Shown here one piece after another: positions 44,968-52,826 of a stretch of DNA of 64,000 bases; positions within the stretch are counted from its first letter, which is position 1, and the number at the start of each line of letters is the position of its first letter. Location: positions 62,001 to 126,000 of IMG/VR virus record IMGVR_UViG_3300032093_000021; one strand, given 5' to 3'. Position numbers and translations under genes: made by a program. The notes under the pieces were generated by a model, which worked only from the letters and a program-made list of their open reading frames with translations, had not been told where the DNA came from and made no database searches. The DNA comes from a virus.

Positions 44968-45862
44968 TTATTTAGGGGGCGTTATATCTTTAATATGTTG
45001 TTCAATCATAAATTTTCTTAACCATATGGGTATGTTAAAAAAATCTTGATATGAAACATTTAGATATTTCGTACAAATATAATATTCAAAAGCTTGACTT
45101 TGTTTGTAATCAGAAGAAAGGCCGAAAAAAGTCCACCCCGAAAGATACCTGTAAAGATACCTCTCTTCCTGATGGGGCGATAATAGTTCTTGTTAAGTCC
45201 AAACCGGGTTCATTTTCATTCATGAAATTTCTTATGTATTTTGAATCAGCTATTGGTAAACTTTCTATGGTTTGTTGTATAAAACCTTTTTCATTGTTAC
45301 CATTTATTTCAATAATCATTCTACTCAACTTGTAAGTTTGTCTTGGTAAAACTCTTCCAGCGTAATAACTTTGTAATGTTCTTTCTATTTCTTCGGACTC
45401 CCCAAAAGAAATTGGTTTCAATTTTACATTAAGTCCTGATTTAGGGAGAGTTGTCTCAAAATAACCTTCTTCATTTGGTTGAACCTTTGTTTTTTTGAAG
45501 TTTAATTCATCCAAAAGAATTGTATGTGAAAATTCTTTATCTGTTCCTGGGTCAATTAAATTAAAGGTATATTCAGGTCCAAAAGCCGTATTTCTTAAGA
45601 AGATTAAAATTGCCTGTAGGTCACCATCCAAAAGTTCCTCAGGTCTTAATTCTGGTTCATAAATTTTATTTCTTAACAAAGAAAGAATAACACCTTCTTT
45701 AATTGAGGTACCAGCCATGATTATGTTTTCATCAGCAGCTGTTAAGTACCCAACCTTTACACTTTTCTTTTTAGATTTGTAAAAGATTCCTCCCGTAGGT
45801 AATTTAACCACATCATGTGGTAGAGAAAAATTTTCTTGTCCGTATTTCATTGCTTCTTCCAT
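44968..45862 (-). CDS. tail assembly chaperone, long form by predicted +1 frameshift
   Basis: If the ribosome shifts +1 at the TTT-CGG site (45124-45130), the upstream frame continues for 51 residues, from GGC at 45123 to TAA at 44968-44970, giving 297 aa in place of 250. The extension, FFGLSSDYKQSQAFEYYICT and then KYLNVSYQDFFNIPIWLRKF followed by MIEQHIKDITPPK, has a hydrophobic/aromatic pattern typical of real protein and of the T-part of tail chaperones. No ATG lies near its beginning, so it cannot be an independent gene of that length. Tail chaperone genes just ahead of the tape measure use programmed frameshifts in many phages (lambda G/GT, P2, Mu); most are -1, and a few are +1. The whole gap between the short form and the tape measure is filled by this extension. 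Confidence 0.75.
45110..45862 (-). CDS. tail assembly chaperone / gp26-like baseplate hub assembly protein, short form
   Basis: 250 aa, zero-frame product ending VDFFRPFF. The sequence LPTGGIFYKSKKKSVKVGYL, LLRNKIYEPELRPEELLDGD and LQAILIFLRNTAFGPEYTFN has the layout of the T4 gp26-type baseplate/chaperone family and of the G-type tail chaperones. Its position between tube and tape measure is the classical chaperone site. It starts right after a strong terminator, so most of its message must come from read-through or from an unseen promoter. The gene name is not certain; the chaperone role is inferred from place and frameshift. Confidence 0.7.
   Translation of the reverse strand: MEEAMKYGQENFSLPHDVVKLPTGGIFYKSKKKSVKVGYLTAADENIIMAGTSIKEGVILSLLRNKIYEPELRPEELLDGDLQAILIFLRNTAFGPEYTFNLIDPGTDKEFSHTILLDELNFKKTKVQPNEEGYFETTLPKSGLNVKLKPISFGESEEIERTLQSYYAGRVLPRQTYKLSRMIIEINGNNEKGFIQQTIESLPIADSKYIRNFMNENEPGLDLTRTIIAPSGREVSLQVSFGVDFFRPFF
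45124..45130 (-). promoter_or_regulatory. predicted +1 programmed ribosomal frameshift site (TTT TTT CGG)
   Basis: Zero frame reads GTG GAC TTT TTT CGG. A P-site Phe-tRNA on UUU can re-pair with UUC one base ahead while CGG, likely a rare codon in this AT-rich genome, waits in the A site. This is the same UUU-CGN logic as the influenza A PA-X +1 site. A purine-rich GGGGTGG stands just upstream. Confidence 0.7.
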
Positions 45863-45868
45863 AAAAAA

Positions 45869-45892
45869 AACGTAGGGTTTTGTCCCTACGTT
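45869..45892 (-). terminator. rho-independent terminator after the tail tube gene
   Basis: Sense strand AACGTAGGG / CCCTACGTT, 9-bp stem with a 6-nt loop and a T8 run that leads straight into the chaperone start codon. It separates the highly expressed tube gene from the chaperone. Confidence 0.9.
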
Positions 45893-45931
45893 AAATATAA
45901 TTAACTTTACTTTTTATGTAAATATTATTAA

Positions 45932-46420
45932 TTAATAAACTAATATACATCTATCCATACGTAAAGTTGCGGAAATTTCCATGATCTTATCATCACTATA
46001 ACCTAAATCACCGAATTTTACATCTTTAAGAAAAGTTCCTTCTAATATCCATTTCTCAACAACAACACCGGTTGGATCTAACATCTCTAGATCTACGTTT
46101 CTTTTATAACCAACGGCATAACCCATACGACCTGTTACAGATTCAGCACACAATCTTACCCATTCCATAAGAGCTTGAGAAGCTGAAGGTCCTATTGGAT
46201 CTCTAAACTTAACACTTATTGTTTGCCATTCAAATCTACCAGCCACATAAGTAGAAGTGTTCAAAAATGGTATATCAACAACTTTTATATCTATAGAAGG
46301 TCTGCTCGCAGAAGTAACAAACCACTCATTTATACCTAATGGACTTGGAAATCTTAAAATAAACCTATTCGCTCTTTTCGGTTCGTAAGGTATAGGCATT
46401 TTCATTAGTAAATCAGCCAT
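45932..46420 (-). CDS. 19: tail tube protein, gp19-like
   Basis: 162 aa, the family size. RANRFILRFPSPLGINEWFV … ASRPSIDIKVVDIPFLNTST … GRFEWQTISVKFRDPIGPSA … ALMEWVRLCAE is the T4 gp19 tube pattern, and the C-terminus DDKIMEISATLRMDRCILVY is the conserved last strand. It polymerises into hexameric rings forming the inner tube. It has a TATTTAT motif 30 nt upstream, its own terminator, and sits two genes downstream of the sheath. Confidence 0.92.
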   Translation of the reverse strand: MADLLMKMPIPYEPKRANRFILRFPSPLGINEWFVTSASRPSIDIKVVDIPFLNTSTYVAGRFEWQTISVKFRDPIGPSASQALMEWVRLCAESVTGRMGYAVGYKRNVDLEMLDPTGVVVEKWILEGTFLKDVKFGDLGYSDDKIMEISATLRMDRCILVY

Positions 46421-46450
46421 AATAATTAGTTTTAATTTTTTTTATTTATT

Positions 46451-46457
46451 ATAAATA
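46451..46457 (-). promoter_or_regulatory. TATTTAT motif ahead of the tail tube gene
   Basis: Sense strand GATATATTTATAATAAAT, 30 nt before the ATG, in an 85-nt gap rich in T8/A9 tracts. Confidence 0.5.
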
Positions 46458-46505
46458 TATCCCAAATAATTTTTTTATTTACTTTTTTTTAAAAAAAAAT
46501 ATTAT

Positions 46506-47294
46506 CTAGTTTCCAGTATACTTAAATTTAACTCGCTTACTTAAAAATTCATCTTCACTAGTCTTTTCAATATTCTTTCTATCGTCATCTGAAAAACCTA
46601 CAAATGGTAAAAAGAAATTTTTAACGTCATTTTTAATGTAAGCTTTTTTATTAAGTTCGTGTGATAAATCCGTCACATAATTAACAAACTTTTTTAGAGC
46701 TTTGACTTTTTCTTGTTCCGGGTTGGCCTCACTTCCTTTTCCAAAACTTACAGGGTAAAACTGACATAAATCTAAATATGAATTTATTAGTTCCATTTTG
46801 GACAGATCATCTTGATCCATAAATTCACGATATTTTTTTAAATTTTTGTATAGTTCGTTATTATCAATACCATTGGTATTTGATACTATATAGTTATATA
46901 CCGCTTCTTTTAATGTAGTGGGGTTGTGTCCTCTAGCGGTGATAATTGAAAATATTGATCCTCCATTAATACATTCCACGAAATCGTTCCAAGAAGGTCC
47001 CGGTTCGGCTAACATGGAATCTATTATAAATCTTTTATCACCTTCGGTTCTAAAATGTCTGAAAGGATTTTCTGCATAACCAACTATTTGATCTCCTTTG
47101 TAGTTAAAATTTTCATTACCTATTCTTGACCTATACTTGGCAAAATCTTCAGTGGACATACCGATCTCTTCCCCTTCAGAATTTTTTAACATTATATTTG
47201 TAGGCATATAAACTATATTATCATCCCAATCAAAAGCATAATATTTCAAATCGGGTGTTCCTTCTTTAAATCCTTCTTTAATAATTCTTTTCAT
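46506..47294 (-). CDS. HAD-superfamily phosphatase-like protein
   Basis: 262 aa. Motif I is FDWDDNI (Asp 22 nucleophile, Asp 24); motif II is SIITARGHNP (Thr 119); motif IV is GFSDDD (Asp 236-238). All fit a haloacid-dehalogenase fold hydrolase, probably a phosphatase; a substrate cannot be read from the sequence. The N-terminus MKRIIKEGFKEG resembles an [LI]-x-E capsid-targeting leader. It sits between sheath and tube genes, an odd place for an enzyme, and has a TATTTAT-like box with one mismatch upstream. It may be a packaged virion enzyme or a nucleic-acid end-repair phosphatase. Confidence 0.7.
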   Translation of the reverse strand: MKRIIKEGFKEGTPDLKYYAFDWDDNIVYMPTNIMLKNSEGEEIGMSTEDFAKYRSRIGNENFNYKGDQIVGYAENPFRHFRTEGDKRFIIDSMLAEPGPSWNDFVECINGGSIFSIITARGHNPTTLKEAVYNYIVSNTNGIDNNELYKNLKKYREFMDQDDLSKMELINSYLDLCQFYPVSFGKGSEANPEQEKVKALKKFVNYVTDLSHELNKKAYIKNDVKNFFLPFVGFSDDDRKNIEKTSEDEFLSKRVKFKYTGN

Positions 47295-47309
47295 AATTTT
47301 TCAAAAAAA

Positions 47310-47365
47310 GTGGGGTTATAAATTACCACAAATTTATAACTTTTCTGTGATAAATCTAACCCCAC
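47310..47365 (-). terminator. terminator with a long branched loop after the sheath gene
   Basis: Outer 9-bp stem GTGGGGTTA / TAACCCCAC followed by T7 on the sense strand. The ~38-nt loop can form a second stem (ATCACA with TGTGGT). Confidence 0.75.
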
Positions 47366-47376
47366 CTATTTTAATG

Positions 47377-50300
47377 TTAGATATTTTCAAATGACGCACC
47401 TGTTGGTGTAATCAAGAATTCAATATCTATAAATTCAAGAGCTTTGGTAGGTTTAATGTAGATCTTACCAGTTAATTGATTTCTGTCTAAATCTTCAGGT
47501 GAAGAAGATACTGTGACACGGAAATCATATAAACCTCTATCTCTTCTGATACCATCTAATATAGGATTAACAGCATCTAAGAAATCTTGTCTTACTCTTT
47601 CATCATTCTGTTCAAACAACAATCTAACAGAAACTGCCGAAATTAATTTTCTAGCTTGAAGAAGTAATCTTCTAACATTGATACGATCAAGAGCGGATTC
47701 TCTAATTTGAAGAGTTTTGTTACCCCAAATTACTGTTCCCACGTCAGAGAATGTTGCAATTGGGTTAATTCTTCCTTGATAAAGAGTATCTCTATCTTGT
47801 TGTGTAAGTTTCTTTCTAGCCTTTATTGAATTAACAAGACCTCTTGTGTAACCTGCAGAAGCAAACCACGGGAATGAAATGTTATCAGTCAATGCTAGAT
47901 TTCTTGTTACCTCAGCGGTTGCCGGGATATAAATTTGAGTGTTATTAACAGTATCTCTTGTTAGAACCCAAGGATAATAAGTAGCCGTATAGTTTGAATC
48001 TATACCGGTTTCTTCCAAATTATCAACCGCTTCTTGTGGATAAATAAGATCCAAATTATCGGTAATTGTAGGAACAAACATATTGTAATCAGGTGTTGTT
48101 GTAATGTAAATTGAGTCAGCTCTACTGAATTCAATCATGTCTATAGCTTCTTCTACTAAATTACTATTGTTAACATGGTCAATACCCGGTGTTACAAAAA
48201 CATTTATATTAACCGCCTCAGGGTTAGAGAAAGTGTGTTGTCCCAAAAGATAAGCGTAATAATCAGTATTTGCCCAATCTCCTGTGTTATCACCAACAGT
48301 AATTCTTCTGAATAGACCCGCTCCGGTTGCGTTGGGGTATCTATCATCCGGACAAGCTCCTTTGAGATATCCCGATTTACCAAGTACAAATTGATCTGAG
48401 TTTGTTCTATATTCTCTATATATATCCCATCCGTCAAAACCTCCAGCTACAAACAAAGTGAACTTCCTTGCAAATATTCTGTAGTAAGGATTTTGATCAT
48501 CATCAGGATCTTCACGGAAAGTTGCAACACCACATTCAAACGCAGGTTGGCCTGATGTTGTGAATCCTTTAGGTATTGTGATTACAGATGCACCCTCGTC
48601 CATATGGAAACCCGCAGTTTTGTAAGCCCAATCTTGTAAAGCCGGATTACAAACATCTCCAATGTTTTGTTTACCGAAATACTGATAAAAATCAGAATCA
48701 TAACCTATAGAAGATGAAAGACCTAAATAAGTTCTTCTAACATTGTCACCCGCAGAAGAAACTGGATTATCAGTGCCTGAAGGGAAACCAAACGGAGGAT
48801 TAAAGATTACTTCACCTGGGAAGAAATATTTTGTTTTATAGATCGGGAAAGGAGATCTTACACCATCATACAATCTAAAATTATATCCTTCAAATCCACA
48901 AGGTAATGAATCAACAGGTGCCTCAACATTAAGTTCAACCATGATAAATTTAGAATTCAAAGCAAATTCACCATCTGAGGAACCAATTTTTTTACCTACA
49001 TAGTTATTCTGACCCGGGTCCATAGAACAATTAGTGAATTTTTCTAATACAACCGGATTAGCATCTGTATCATAGAAGTCTCTAACGATTACGTCAAACG
49101 TCAAGTTATTAAATGACATGTTAGCTAAAGAAATCTTCAACTGATCATTTGCACTATTCCCATCAGAAATTGATACAAATCTAAATAATCTATATACTTT
49201 ATTACCTCTGAGTTCAGATACAACATAAGGACTTGCAGGACTTTGATATTTTTCGGCGTAGTATGCAATATTATCAATTTTACCTGATCTTGCACTATCT
49301 AACTCAATTATGTCTTGTCTTAAACCTCTAATGTATCCTTTATTATATGCCCATCTTAAAAGAACATCATATCTTTCTTCAACCATCAAAGGAACCTCTT
49401 TTCTGTCTTTACCAAAGTTGGATACACCAAATACCTTAGGAAGGTAAGTAGCGTCGGAAGAGGCCATTGAAGTTTTGAAAGTAAACAATTGATTGTCTTT
49501 ATTAATAACATTGATACCAAAAGGAGCAAATGGATTCTTTCTAACAGCACCATAAGAACCTGTGAAATCAAGTGTAACTTTAGTACAATCATCAACTTCG
49601 TATTTAGGCCCATCGTCATCTTGATCAAAAATTGAAATACCTCTTGATCTCAAAGTTGCTATCACAACATTATTATATTCTGTGTAACTTGTACCTGTAT
49701 AATAGTATATTACACCATACATAGTTCCTGAGAAACAAACGGGAGGTGTGGTAGAAGTGGCCGTCGGTGTGACTGAAGGTGTTGGATTATCTTCACAAGG
49801 GTTTGGTGGTGTAGGAGCCGCGGTTGTAGTTGTTGTAGTATGAGGTGTGTTATTAGGAAACACATATAAACTACCCACAGCGGTCCAAAATGAAAATCCT
49901 GAATAAGAATCTCCGGTTGGATTATCAAATAAAGAATAATACCATGAATCATTTTTTGGTGACGTATAATCAGCCAATAAGGAATCTACATTTGAAACAT
50001 CCAATACGTTCGTTCCTGCTGTAAATCCTGAAGAAAGAGTTACATAGTCGTCATGTTCTATGGTACCAAAATAATAGATAGAGGAAGCACTCTTTGAAGG
50101 TGTCGTGAAAATGCCTTGTAATTGAGCTTTCAAATCACTATCTAAAGTAGAAGTTCCACCATCAAACTTTGTATACTCATTGTTAATTATACTTTGAATT
50201 TCATTAGGGAAATTTGTTAAGAAATCAATTGTATCTATGGAGTTATTACATCCTGAGAAATTTACCATAAAAGGTAATGTGACCGCAGTACAAGAAATGT

Positions 50301-50715
50301 CACAAGTTTGAGCGGTGAAATTGGGAGTTTTAACACATATTTCATTGAACCCTACAGTAGAACTATCTACGTTGGCTATTGTTGTTATAGACCAAGAAGG
50401 TCCCGCATCATATCCGGACAATCCCAAAACTCTCGTCATGAACATTTGATTGGATTGTTGTAAATAAGCTTTTGCTATATATGAAGCCTCATATTTAGGG
50501 ATTTGAGTATTAACAAACTTTTCCGGAGAAGTTCCTCCGAAATATGTTTGAAACTCATCATAATTTGTAATGAATATAGGTTCAAAAGCCGGTCCCTTCA
50601 AAGCTTCACCTACAATGCCCAAAGTAGTTACACCAACACTCTGAGAAACGAAACTTAAGTCCCTTTCAGAAGTGTAAACACCCGGAGATACGAATACTTT
50701 ACTATTTGTTGCCAT
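47377..50715 (-). CDS. 18: tail sheath protein, gp18-like, enlarged
   Basis: 1112 aa against ~660 in T4. The N-terminus VFVSPGVYTSERDLSFVSQS with TTLGIVGEALKGPAFEPIFI and the C-terminal third (NISFPWFASAGYTRGLVNSI … INPIATFSDVGTVIWGNKTL … RLLLQARKLISAVSVRLLFE … PILDGIRRDRGLYDFRVTVS) are classical sheath sequence. The middle is expanded; around DNA 49733-49856 it contains a Thr/Pro-rich insert (TTTTTTAAPTPPNPCEDNPT) that is probably surface-exposed. The sheath contracts to drive the tube through the host envelope. A TATTTAT motif lies 33 nt upstream, and a terminator follows. Confidence 0.92.
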   Translation of the reverse strand: MATNSKVFVSPGVYTSERDLSFVSQSVGVTTLGIVGEALKGPAFEPIFITNYDEFQTYFGGTSPEKFVNTQIPKYEASYIAKAYLQQSNQMFMTRVLGLSGYDAGPSWSITTIANVDSSTVGFNEICVKTPNFTAQTCDISCTAVTLPFMVNFSGCNNSIDTIDFLTNFPNEIQSIINNEYTKFDGGTSTLDSDLKAQLQGIFTTPSKSASSIYYFGTIEHDDYVTLSSGFTAGTNVLDVSNVDSLLADYTSPKNDSWYYSLFDNPTGDSYSGFSFWTAVGSLYVFPNNTPHTTTTTTAAPTPPNPCEDNPTPSVTPTATSTTPPVCFSGTMYGVIYYYTGTSYTEYNNVVIATLRSRGISIFDQDDDGPKYEVDDCTKVTLDFTGSYGAVRKNPFAPFGINVINKDNQLFTFKTSMASSDATYLPKVFGVSNFGKDRKEVPLMVEERYDVLLRWAYNKGYIRGLRQDIIELDSARSGKIDNIAYYAEKYQSPASPYVVSELRGNKVYRLFRFVSISDGNSANDQLKISLANMSFNNLTFDVIVRDFYDTDANPVVLEKFTNCSMDPGQNNYVGKKIGSSDGEFALNSKFIMVELNVEAPVDSLPCGFEGYNFRLYDGVRSPFPIYKTKYFFPGEVIFNPPFGFPSGTDNPVSSAGDNVRRTYLGLSSSIGYDSDFYQYFGKQNIGDVCNPALQDWAYKTAGFHMDEGASVITIPKGFTTSGQPAFECGVATFREDPDDDQNPYYRIFARKFTLFVAGGFDGWDIYREYRTNSDQFVLGKSGYLKGACPDDRYPNATGAGLFRRITVGDNTGDWANTDYYAYLLGQHTFSNPEAVNINVFVTPGIDHVNNSNLVEEAIDMIEFSRADSIYITTTPDYNMFVPTITDNLDLIYPQEAVDNLEETGIDSNYTATYYPWVLTRDTVNNTQIYIPATAEVTRNLALTDNISFPWFASAGYTRGLVNSIKARKKLTQQDRDTLYQGRINPIATFSDVGTVIWGNKTLQIRESALDRINVRRLLLQARKLISAVSVRLLFEQNDERVRQDFLDAVNPILDGIRRDRGLYDFRVTVSSSPEDLDRNQLTGKIYIKPTKALEFIDIEFLITPTGASFENI
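49733..49856 (-). repeat. Pro/Thr-rich insert in the sheath gene
   Basis: Low-complexity codons for T, P and A (TTTTTTAAPTPP … TPTATSTTPP) interrupt the sheath. Same composition as the linkers at 2032-2409, 3185-3552 and the hub linker near 31429-31488. Confidence 0.8.
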
Positions 50716-50748
50716 TTAAAAAAAAATTTTAGATTTATTTATTTAATC

Positions 50749-50755
50749 ATAAATA
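50749..50755 (-). promoter_or_regulatory. TATTTAT motif ahead of the sheath gene
   Basis: Sense strand GAAATATTTATGATTAAA, 33 nt before the ATG. Confidence 0.5.
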
Positions 50756-50792
50756 TTTCTTTTTTTAGCAAAAAACTTTACTTTTCAAAAGA

Positions 50793-50799
50793 TATTTAT
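50793..50799 (+). promoter_or_regulatory. TATTTAT motif ahead of the small RHH-like gene
   Basis: AGATATTTATAAG on the plus strand, 44 nt before ATG 50844. It lies back-to-back with the sheath motif, so the region is a divergent control region. Confidence 0.45.
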
Positions 50800-50814
50800 A
50801 AGTTGGCAGATTAT

Positions 50815-50833
50815 TTTCTACCTTTTTTCTGCC
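50815..50833 (+). promoter_or_regulatory. hairpin in the divergent sheath/RHH control region
   Basis: GGCAGA / TCTGCC arms with a short pyrimidine loop lie between the plus-strand TATTTAT box and the ATG at 50844. They could be an operator or an mRNA structure. Confidence 0.35.
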
Positions 50834-50843
50834 TGTCATAGTT

Positions 50844-51005
50844 ATGTCAGAAAACAAAAAAATAAAGAATATTAAGATATCAATAGAATCACACGAGGTT
50901 CTCAAAAAATATTGTGAAAAAAAAGGAATTAAAATTTACAAATTTTTAGAAAATTTAATTTTTGAAAAGTGTAAAGAAAAGAAGGATATCTATGGTGAAT
51001 CCTAA
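50844..51005 (+). CDS. small ribbon-helix-helix-like protein (53 aa)
   Basis: ATG 50844, stop TAA 51003-51005, convergent with the gene at 51002 (4-nt overlap). The product MSENKKIKNIKISIESHEVL … KKYCEKKGIKIYKFLENLIF … has a beta-strand with alternating residues followed by two helices (EVLKKYCEKKG, YKFLENLIFEKC). This is the layout of ribbon-helix-helix DNA-binding proteins. It is the only plus-strand gene inside the tail cluster and its own 5' region is shared with the sheath gene, so a local repressor is plausible (inference). Confidence 0.65.
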   Translation: MSENKKIKNIKISIESHEVLKKYCEKKGIKIYKFLENLIFEKCKEKKDIYGES

Positions 51006-52039
51006 ACTATATTGGCTGTGAAGTTAAGTTTAGATGAATTACTTGATACAGATTTCACTATTTCAAACCTCAACAAATCTTCACTATTGACTTGAATTTT
51101 TGATAAGTTAGACCCATAATATTCATCGTTAATGTAAACCTCATATGACTGATAGTTTACACCATCTACAAAAGACAAATCTACTTTATCAAAAAATCTT
51201 TTATTAGTTACATTTGATGTTTCAGAAAACAAAACTTCCACACTATAAGTTGATGGGTTAGTTGATGGTTTTCTCTTTTTCTTTTTTCTATTGTCCCCTG
51301 AAACTTCATATAATTGTAAAACTCTTGAAACCGCTGGTTTGATTTCAAATTCGTCTTCATCCATTAGGAACCCTAACATTGTGAAATCATATGATTGTAT
51401 GTAGTATTTCCTTTTTTCCAAATCCATAACTGATTCATCAGATACATTATCCCATATTATTGGAATATAATGTCCTTTAATTTGTGTGTAAGCTTGACGG
51501 GATGAAAATTTTTGTAAAACAACTTTGTTAAAACTATTTAATTCTCTCATTCTATTACAAATGATTTTAACAGAAAATTTTAAATCAACCGGAATTGGTT
51601 GTGGAATTTTATAAACATCTACGTTCAATCTGTTGCCGTCGTAATTTGGAACCGACGCATAATAAAATTGTTTTCTCACGGGAATGGTGTATATTGCAGG
51701 ATTACCCCCAAATTTCATTTCCGGACTTTTTACAACTGATATGAATGGAGGTGAAATATTGTTATCCAAATCTTGAAAATTCCAAGTTTCAGTAAATTGA
51801 GCCCAATTCTGAGTGGTGATTATAATATCAACATTAGGAACCTTTTTACCATCAACAACAAGTTTAAGATCTTCCTTCACAAAGTCCAAAAATCCCCTAT
51901 CCAAATCAGCATGAAGAATTGATTTTGGAAGAAAAGTTCCCTTTTCGTTTATTTTTTCCAATAACTCAACTCTTCTCGGATATAGAGTTCTCTGATATCC
52001 TAAAGTAATATCTTTTTTTATTTTTTTAGGGAATCCCAT
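51002..52039 (-). CDS. putative tail completion / sheath terminator protein (gp15-like?)
   Basis: 345 aa. The central part VDLKFSVKIICNRMRELNSF followed by VVLQKFSSRQAY and IKGHYIPI resembles the 'y.l.i..n...elN.ile.i......Y..i.g...pi' region of tail terminator/completion proteins. FYYASVPNYDGNR and a long basic loop (NRKKKKRKPS) are visible. It is the gene before the sheath in transcription order, the position of T4 gp15. The resemblance is weak, so the assignment is tentative. The C-terminal ~100 residues look like an added beta domain. Confidence 0.45.
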   Translation of the reverse strand: MGFPKKIKKDITLGYQRTLYPRRVELLEKINEKGTFLPKSILHADLDRGFLDFVKEDLKLVVDGKKVPNVDIIITTQNWAQFTETWNFQDLDNNISPPFISVVKSPEMKFGGNPAIYTIPVRKQFYYASVPNYDGNRLNVDVYKIPQPIPVDLKFSVKIICNRMRELNSFNKVVLQKFSSRQAYTQIKGHYIPIIWDNVSDESVMDLEKRKYYIQSYDFTMLGFLMDEDEFEIKPAVSRVLQLYEVSGDNRKKKKRKPSTNPSTYSVEVLFSETSNVTNKRFFDKVDLSFVDGVNYQSYEVYINDEYYGSNLSKIQVNSEDLLRFEIVKSVSSNSSKLNFTANIV

Positions 52040-52041
52040 TA

Positions 52042-52578
52042 TTATAGTTTTACATAATTAGTTCCGGGTATAAAATCTTTTGCCTCGTATTTTGGTAAAA
52101 GAGTTCTCCATGTATGTCCGAATGTTTTTTCAAAGTGTGGTTTATCTTTGAAAGATTTCCAATCTCCACCCCAAACCCAATTATTTCTTTTTAGTATTTC
52201 AACAACTTCCATCCAATCAGCTTTACCATCCTTATCAAAGTCAATATTGTCCTCCCAACTTGCAGAATCAAATTTTCCGTCATTATTGGTATCTTTAATT
52301 AAAACAATGTCTAACGCCAACCCATAATTATGAATTGATTGACCTCCTTTAGCTTTGGTTACAACACCTAATCTTTTACCATTTGCATCAAACAATCTTG
52401 TTCTACCTTGTGCGTAAATTGCGTCTTGTTCTGCAAATGTTCTTAAGGTGTAAGCAAATCTACAGATCGCCTTTCCGTTTAGTGCTGGAACGATTTGTGC
52501 CCTGTAGATATAATTTACTTCTTCTCTTACTGCAGGATGTAATAATTGAATCCTGTCTAACGTGATTTTGTCTTCCAT
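52042..52578 (-). CDS. M15-family peptidoglycan peptidase (endolysin-like) with EF-hand loop
   Basis: 178 aa. Zinc ligands of the M15/VanY L-alanyl-D-glutamate or D-Ala-D-Ala peptidase fold are visible: SIHNYGLALD (His 83, Asp 90) and PHFE (His 148), with LRTFAEQDAIYAQGR as the conserved N-terminal helix. Between the ligands lie DTNNDGKFD (96-104) and DFDKDGKADWME (113-124); the second is a full 12-residue EF-hand calcium loop. The T5 endolysin of this family is known to be calcium dependent. No signal peptide or cell-wall anchor domain is seen. It is either the lysis endolysin or a virion-associated peptidase; no holin was recognised nearby. Confidence 0.85.
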   Translation of the reverse strand: MEDKITLDRIQLLHPAVREEVNYIYRAQIVPALNGKAICRFAYTLRTFAEQDAIYAQGRTRLFDANGKRLGVVTKAKGGQSIHNYGLALDIVLIKDTNNDGKFDSASWEDNIDFDKDGKADWMEVVEILKRNNWVWGGDWKSFKDKPHFEKTFGHTWRTLLPKYEAKDFIPGTNYVKL

Positions 52579-52583
52579 ATGTT

Positions 52584-52826
52584 TTAGTTTTTTATTCTTG
52601 CTTGGGCAATTAATGTATCATTACCATATTGAAATCTAAAAGTAAGATCCGGGTATTTGTTTTGTAAATATTCTAACCATTTTTTAACACTTTTCTTCGG
52701 CATGAAAGAAGATTTAACTTTATCTTCTTCATAATCAAACTTATCAAGTTGTTCTTGTGGAGTTTGGGTAATCCCTTGTTCCTTTAGAATTCTATAATAT
52801 TGTGATTCAGTTAATTTTATTCTCAT
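52584..52826 (-). CDS. small protein with LTESQ…ILKEQ leader (80 aa)
   Basis: MRIKLTESQYYRILKEQGIT begins the protein; the rest is charged, with KKWLEYLQNKYPDLTFRFQY as an amphipathic helix and strand. The leader matches the type of N-terminal peptide ending [LI]-x-E followed by Q/G that occurs on three other proteins here. It overlaps the upstream gene by 4 nt (ATGA). No function is recognised; a capsid-packaged or processed small virion protein is a possibility. Confidence 0.55.
   Translation of the reverse strand: MRIKLTESQYYRILKEQGITQTPQEQLDKFDYEEDKVKSSFMPKKSVKKWLEYLQNKYPDLTFRFQYGNDTLIAQARIKN

Noticed and set aside
45051-45335. 94-aa plus-strand frame opposite the chaperone
   Set aside because: It is antisense to both the chaperone and its frameshift extension, which explain the coding signal better.
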